From Osmia lignaria lignaria (Eukaryota; Arthropoda; Insecta; Hymenoptera; Megachilidae): a stretch of 64,000 bases of DNA. The DNA lies in the NCBI RefSeq assembly GCF_051020975.1, contig NW_027478167.1, positions 2,356,001 to 2,420,000 on the forward strand, in the 5' to 3' direction. The translations under genes and the position numbers were made by a program. The notes beneath the pieces were generated by a model. The model made no database searches and was not told where the DNA came from. It worked only from the letters and a program-made list of their open reading frames with translations. Below are positions 59,122 through 64,000 of the stretch, one piece after another (the stretch's first letter is position 1; every line of letters begins with the position of its first letter).

Positions 59122-60731
59122 TTGCAGATTTATCTCAAGGGAAGGGGCCTGACGGACATATTTCGAGATATTTCTTCTTCTTGTTGTTCTTCTTCTGCAC
59201 AGCTAAGCTGGAAGTGGCATTTGCAGCTCGCAATAGTGCAGAGTTATCTCAAAGAAAGGGGCCACGGTGTTTCTGTATCTCTATTATGTTGGTGCGGCTT
59301 CGGAACTTTTAAATATCTTGATATATCTCGAGAACTACGCGTCTGATCAAAAAATATCATAGAACATAAAAAGTAGGAAACTTAATTCTCTACAAAAACG
59401 GTCTCTTAACATTTTGCCATAGCTCGCTTCGTTTCCGAGATATTTGCAGATATATCTCAAGGGAAGGGGCCTGACGGACATATTTCGAGATATTTCTTCT
59501 TCTTGTTGTTCTTCTTCTGCACAGCTGAGCTGGAAGTGGCATTTGCAGGTCGCAATAGTGCAGAGTTATCTCAAAGAAAGGGGCCACGGTGTTTCTGTAT
59601 CTCTATTATGTTGGTGCGGCTTCGGAACTTTTAAATATCTCGATATATCTCGAAAACTACGCTTCTGATCAAAAAATATCATAGAACATAAAAAGTAGGA
59701 AACTTAATTCTCTACAAAAAAGGTCTCTTAACATTTTGCCATAGCTCGCTTCGTTTCCGAGATATTTGCAGATTCAGCTCAAAGGAACTGGCCTGACGGA
59801 CATATTTCGAGATATTTCTTCTTCTTGTTGTTCTTCCTCTGCACAGCTAAGCTGGAAGTGGCATTTGCAGCTCGCAATAGTGCAGAGTTATCTCAAAGAA
59901 AGGGGCCACGGTGTTTCTGTATCTCTATTATGTTGGTGCGGCTTCGGAACTTTTAAATATCTTGATATATCTCGAGAACTACGCATCTGATCAAAAAATA
60001 TCATAGAACATAAAAAGTAGGAAACTTAATTCTCTACAAAAAAGGTCTCTTAACATTTTGCCATAGCTCGCTTCGTTTCCGAGATATTTGCAGATTTATC
60101 TCAAGGGAAGGGGCCTGACGGACATATTTCGAGATATTTCTTCTTCTTGTTGTTCTTCTTCTGCACAGCTAAGCTGGAAGTGGCATTTGCGGCTCGCACT
60201 AGTGCAGAGTTATCTCAACGAAAGGGGCCACGGTGTTTCTGTATCTCTATTATGTTGGTGCGGCTTCGGAACTTTTAAATATCTCGATATATCTCGAAAA
60301 CTACGCTTCTGATCAAAAAATATTATAGAACATAAAAAGTAGGAAACTTAATTCTCTACAAAAAAGGTCTCTTAACATTTTGCCATAGCTCGCTTCGTTT
60401 CCGAGATATTTGCAGATTTATCTCAAGGGAAGGGGCCTAACGGACATATTTCGAGATATTTCTTCTTCTTGTTGTTCTTCTTCTGCACAGCAAAACTGGA
60501 AGTGGCATTTCCAGCTCGCAATAGTGCAGAGTTATCTCAAAGAAAGAGGCCACGGTGTTTCTGTACCTCTATTATGTTGGTGCAGCTTCGGAACTTTTAA
60601 GTATCTTGATATATCTCGAGAACTACGCATCTGATCAAAAAATATCATCGAACATAAAAAGTAGGCAACTTAATTCTCTACAAAAAAGGTCTCTTAACAT
60701 TTTGCCATAGCTCGCTTCGTTTCCGAGATAT
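59122..60731 (+). repeat. 5-monomer block, copy 2
   Basis: This repeats 52682-54291 at offset 6,440 bp. It stays close through copy 60088 and then diverges inside copy 60410, which has cagcaaaactgg, aaagaggcc, tgtacctc and atcatcgaac. Confidence 0.94.
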
Positions 60732-61697
60732 TTGCAGATTTATCTCAAGGGAAGTGGCCTGACGGACATATTTCGAGATATTTCTTCTTCTTGTTGTTCT
60801 TCTTCTGCACAGCTAAGCTGGAAGTGGCATTTGCAGCTCGCAATAGTGCAGAGTTATCCCAAAGAAAGGGGCCACGGTGTTTCTGTACCTCTATTATGTT
60901 GGTGCAGCTTCGGAACTTTTAAGTATCTTGATATATCTCGAGAACTACGCATCTGATCAAAAAATATCATCGAACATAAAAAGTAGGCAACTTAATTCTC
61001 TACAAAAAAGGTCTCTTAACATTTTGCCATAGCTCGCTTCGTTTCCGAGATATTTGCAGATTTATCTCAAGGGAAGTGGCCTGACGGACATATTTCGAGA
61101 TATTTCTTCTTCTTGTTGTTCTTCTTCTGCACAGCTAAGCTGGAAGTGGCATTTGCAGCTCGCAATAGTGCAGAGTTATCCCAAAGAAAGGGGCCACGGT
61201 GTTTCTGTATCTCTATTATGTTGTTGCGGCTTCGGAACTTTTAAATATCTCGATATATCTCGAAAACTACGCTTCTGATCAAAAAATATCATAGAGCATA
61301 AATTGTAGGAAACATAATTCTCTACAAAAAAGGTCTCTTAACATTTTGCCATAGCTCGCTTCGTTTCCGAGATATTTGCAGATTTATCTCAAGGGAAGTG
61401 GCCTGACGGACATATTTCGAGATATTTCTTCTTCTTGTTGTTCTTCTTCTGCACAGCTAAGCTGGAAGTGGCATTTGCAGCTCGCAATAGTGCAGAGTTA
61501 TCCCAAAGAAAGGGGCCACGGTGTTTCTGTATCTCTATTATGTTGGTGCGGCTTCGGAACTTTTAAATATCTCGATATATCTCGAAAACTACGCTTCTGA
61601 TCAAAAAATATCATAGAGCATAAATTGTAGGAAACATAATTCTCTACAAAAAAGGTCTCTCAACATTTTGCCATAGCTCGCTTCGTTTCCGAGATAT
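60410..61697 (+). repeat. 4-monomer unit, copy 1 (1,288 bp)
   Basis: The order is 60410 (cagcaaaac, tgtacctc, tgcagcttc), 60732 (e-like with tgtacctc and atcatcgaac), 61054 (e-like with tgttgttgcgg) and 61376 (e-like). The first two recur at 61698 and 62020. The third and fourth recur in swapped order at 62664 and 62342. Confidence 0.9.
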
Positions 61698-62985
61698 TTG
61701 CAGATTTATCTCAAGGGAAGGGTCCTGATGGACATATTTCGAGATATTTCTTCTTCTTGTTGTTCTTCTTCTGCACAGCAAAACTGGAAGTGGCATTTCC
61801 AGCTCGCAATAGTGCAGAGTTATCTCAAAGAAAGAGGCCACGGTGTTTCTGTACCTCTATTATGTTGGTGCAGCTTCGGAACTTTTAAGTATCTTGATAT
61901 ATCTCGAGAACTACGCATCTGATCAAAAAATATCATCGAACATAAAAAGTAGGCAACTTAATTCTCTACAAAAAAGGTCTCTTAACATTTTGCCATAGCT
62001 CGCTTCGTTTCCGAGATATTTGCAGATTTATCTCAAGGGAAGTGGCCTGACGGACATATTTCGAGATATTTCTTCTTCTTGTTGTTCTTCTTCTGCACAG
62101 CTAAGCTGGAAGTGGCATTTGCAGCTCGCAATAGTGCAGAGTTATCCCAAAGAAAGGGGCCACGGTGTTTCTGTACCTCTATTATGTTGGTGCAGCTTCG
62201 GAACTTTTAAGTATCTTGATATATCTCGAGAACTACGCATCTGATCAAAAAATATCATCGAACATAAAAAGTAGGCAACTTAATTCTCTACAAAAAAGGT
62301 CTCTTAACATTTTGCCATAGCTCGCTTCGTTTCCGAGATATTTGCAGATTTATCTCAAGGGAAGTGGCCTGACGGACATATTTCGAGATATTTCTTCTTC
62401 TTGTTGTTCTTCTTCTGCACAGCTAAGCTGGAAGTGGCATTTGCAGCTCGCAATAGTGCAGAGTTATCCCAAAGAAAGGGGCCACGGTGTTTCTGTATCT
62501 CTATTATGTTGGTGCGGCTTCGGAACTTTTAAATATCTCGATATATCTCGAAAACTACGCTTCTGATCAAAAAATATCATAGAGCATAAATTGTAGGAAA
62601 CATAATTCTCTACAAAAAAGGTCTCTTAACATTTTGCCATAGCTCGCTTCGTTTCCGAGATATTTGCAGATTTATCTCAAGGGAAGTGGCCTGACGGACA
62701 TATTTCGAGATATTTCTTCTTCTTGTTGTTCTTCTTCTGCACAGCTAAGCTGGAAGTGGCATTTGCAGCTCGCAATAGTGCAGAGTTATCCCAAAGAAAG
62801 GGGCCACGGTGTTTCTGTATCTCTATTATGTTGTTGCGGCTTCGGAACTTTTAAATATCTCGATATATCTCGAAAACTACGCTTCTGATCAAAAAATATC
62901 ATAGAACATAAATTGTAGGAAACATAATTCTCTACAAAAAACGTCTCTTAACATTTTGCCATAGCTCGCTTCGTTTCCGAGATAT
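61698..62985 (+). repeat. 4-monomer unit, copy 2 (1,288 bp)
   Basis: The order is 61698, 62020, 62342, 62664. Copy 61698 opens with gggtcctgatgg, otherwise found in copy 16959, and then follows copy 60410. Copies 62342 and 62664 are e-like. Confidence 0.9.
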
Positions 62986-63951
62986 TTGCAGATTCAGCTC
63001 AAAGGAACTGGCCTGACGGACATATTTCGAGATATTTCTTCTTCTTGTTGTTCTTCTTCTGCACAGCTAAGCTGGAAGTGGCATTTACAGCTCGCAATAG
63101 TGCAGAGTTATCTCAAAGAAAGGGGCCACGGTGTTTCTGTATCTCTATTATGTTGGTGCGGCTTCGGAACTTTTAAATATCTTGATATATCTCGAGAACT
63201 ACGCATCTGATCAAAAAATATCATAGAACATGAAAAGTAGGAAACTTAATTCTCTACAAAAAAGGTCTCTTAACATTTTGCCATAGCTCGCTTCGTTTCC
63301 GAGATATTTGCAGATTCAGCTCAAAGGAACTGGCCTGACGGACATATTTCGAGATATTTCTTCTTCTTGTTGTTCTTCTTCTGCACAGCTAAGCTGGAAG
63401 TGGCATTTACAGCTCGCAATAGTGCAGAGTTATCTCAAAGAAAGGGGCCACGGTGTTTCTGTATCTCTATTATGTTGGTGCGGCTTCGGAACTTTTAAAT
63501 ATCTTGATATATCTCGAGAACTACGCATCTGATCAAAAAATATCATAGAACATAAAAAGTAGGAAACTTAATTCTCTACAAAAAAGGTCTCTTAACATTT
63601 TGCCATAGCTCGCTTCGTTTCCGAGATATTTGCAGATTCAGCTCAAAGGAACTGGCCTGACGGACATATTTCGAGATATTTCTTCTTCTTGTTGTTCTTC
63701 CTCTGCACAGCTAAGCTGGAAGTGGCATTTGCAGCTCGCAATAGTGCAGAGTTATCTCAAAGAAAGGGGCCACGGTGTATCTGTATCTCTATTATGTTGG
63801 TGCGGCTTCGGAACTTTTAAATATCTTGGTATATCTCGAGAACTACGGATCTGATCAAAAAATATCATAGAACATAAAAAGTAGGAAACTTAATTCTCTA
63901 CAAAAAAGGTCTCTTAACATTTTGCCATAGCTCGCTTCGTTTCCGAGATAT
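62986..63951 (+). repeat. Three tandem monomers of the CAGCTCAAAGGAACTGG subfamily
   Basis: Copies 62986, 63308 and 63630 all carry the clustered left-arm substitutions. The first two have cttcttctgc with TTTACAGC; the third has cttcctctgc with TTTGCAGC, plus private cggtgtatctg, atcttggta and ctacggatc. This is one of three places where the subfamily is consecutive (also 1183-1826 and 36260-37225). Confidence 0.93.
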
Positions 63952-64000
63952 TTGCAGATTTATCTCAAGGGAAGGGGCCTAACGGACATATTTCGTGATA
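63952..64000 (+). repeat. Partial monomer at the right edge
   Basis: These are the first 49 bases of another copy, with gcctaacgg and a private ttcgtgata. The array continues beyond the window. Confidence 0.95.

Larger units (their letters stand above)
1..64000 (+). repeat. 322-bp satellite DNA array filling the window
   Basis: A 322-bp unit recurs head-to-tail without interruption. Monomer starts (TTGCAGAT or its variants) fall at 217 and every 322 bp to 5691; then 6011, 6333, 6655, 6976, 7296, 7618, 7940, 8260, 8582 and every 322 to 10514; 10837, 11159, 11482 and every 322 to 13736; 14059, 14382 and every 322 to 15992; 16315 and every 322 to 20501; 20822 and every 322 to 23720; 24027 and every 322 to 26603; 26926 and every 322 to 32722; 33042, 33364, 33685, 34007, 34328 and every 322 to 63952. 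That gives 198 whole monomers. Copies differ by nothing to roughly 20 substitutions and by rare small indels. There is no unique sequence and no insertion. Known context: arrays of this kind typify eukaryotic centromeric or pericentromeric heterochromatin. The cell location here is inferred. Confidence 0.99.

Noticed and set aside
217..63854. Family of about 190 small proteins of 74 residues encoded in tandem
   Set aside because: The frame starts with TTG, is broken by frameshifts or stops in at least 18 copies, tolerates many amino acid changes and has no recognisable domain. Low divergence of a young satellite explains its persistence.
1..64000. CRISPR array
   Set aside because: The repeat unit is 322 bp with no short conserved repeat alternating with unique spacers, and there are no cas genes.
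1..64000. rDNA, 5S or histone tandem cluster, or telomeric repeat
   Set aside because: No conserved rRNA, 5S promoter or histone sequence, and no run of telomere-like hexamers or pentamers.

Overview
The whole 64 kb window is one uninterrupted tandem array of a 322-bp satellite DNA, with all copies head-to-tail in the same orientation. Using the TTGCAGAT at base 217 as the phase mark, I count 198 complete monomers (217-63951) plus a 216-bp partial copy at the left edge and a 49-bp partial copy at the right edge. Both array ends lie outside the window. I found no supportable protein gene, RNA gene, transposon insertion, CRISPR array or non-satellite sequence. A pure array of this length points to a eukaryote, probably centromeric or pericentromeric heterochromatin. 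A consensus monomer is about 39% GC by hand count and carries 11 CpG against about 12 expected. This lack of CpG loss fits an invertebrate-like genome better than a heavily methylated vertebrate one, but I cannot name the species.

Monomer structure: the unit contains a T/C-rich trinucleotide tract, an internal 26-bp direct duplication 114 bp apart, and five copies of a degenerate TATCTCRARRAA core (three on +, two on -). A 225-bp open frame per monomer starts with TTG in nearly all copies. It is broken by stops or frameshifts in at least 18 copies and is best treated as non-coding.

Layout: 0.9-4.5 kb is a segment duplicated almost perfectly at 36.3-39.9 kb. 5.0-8.5 kb is a four-monomer segment repeated after seven monomers, marked by 320-bp copies. 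9.2-17.0 kb holds three copies of a 6-11 monomer higher-order repeat (HOR). 17-29 kb is a looser mosaic with short duplications and dimers. 29-35 kb has 6-monomer and 2-monomer duplications. 36.3-41.7 kb contains the second copy and a partial third copy of the early segment. 41.7-46.2 kb is a 5/6-monomer HOR. 47.1-48.6 kb is another copy of part of the early segment. 48.8-59.1 kb carries four copies of a 6-monomer (1,932-bp) HOR, interrupted and followed by a duplicated 5-monomer block. 60.4-63.0 kb is a 4-monomer duplication rich in one subfamily. The last 1 kb is three copies of another subfamily.

The parts do not act as a gene system. The signal is evolutionary: repeated unequal exchange and local homogenisation have written a readable history. 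At 55,988-56,002 one recombination junction can be placed within 15 bases. From 34,328 to the right edge every one of 92 monomers is exactly 322 bp, while all 15 length variants lie to the left.
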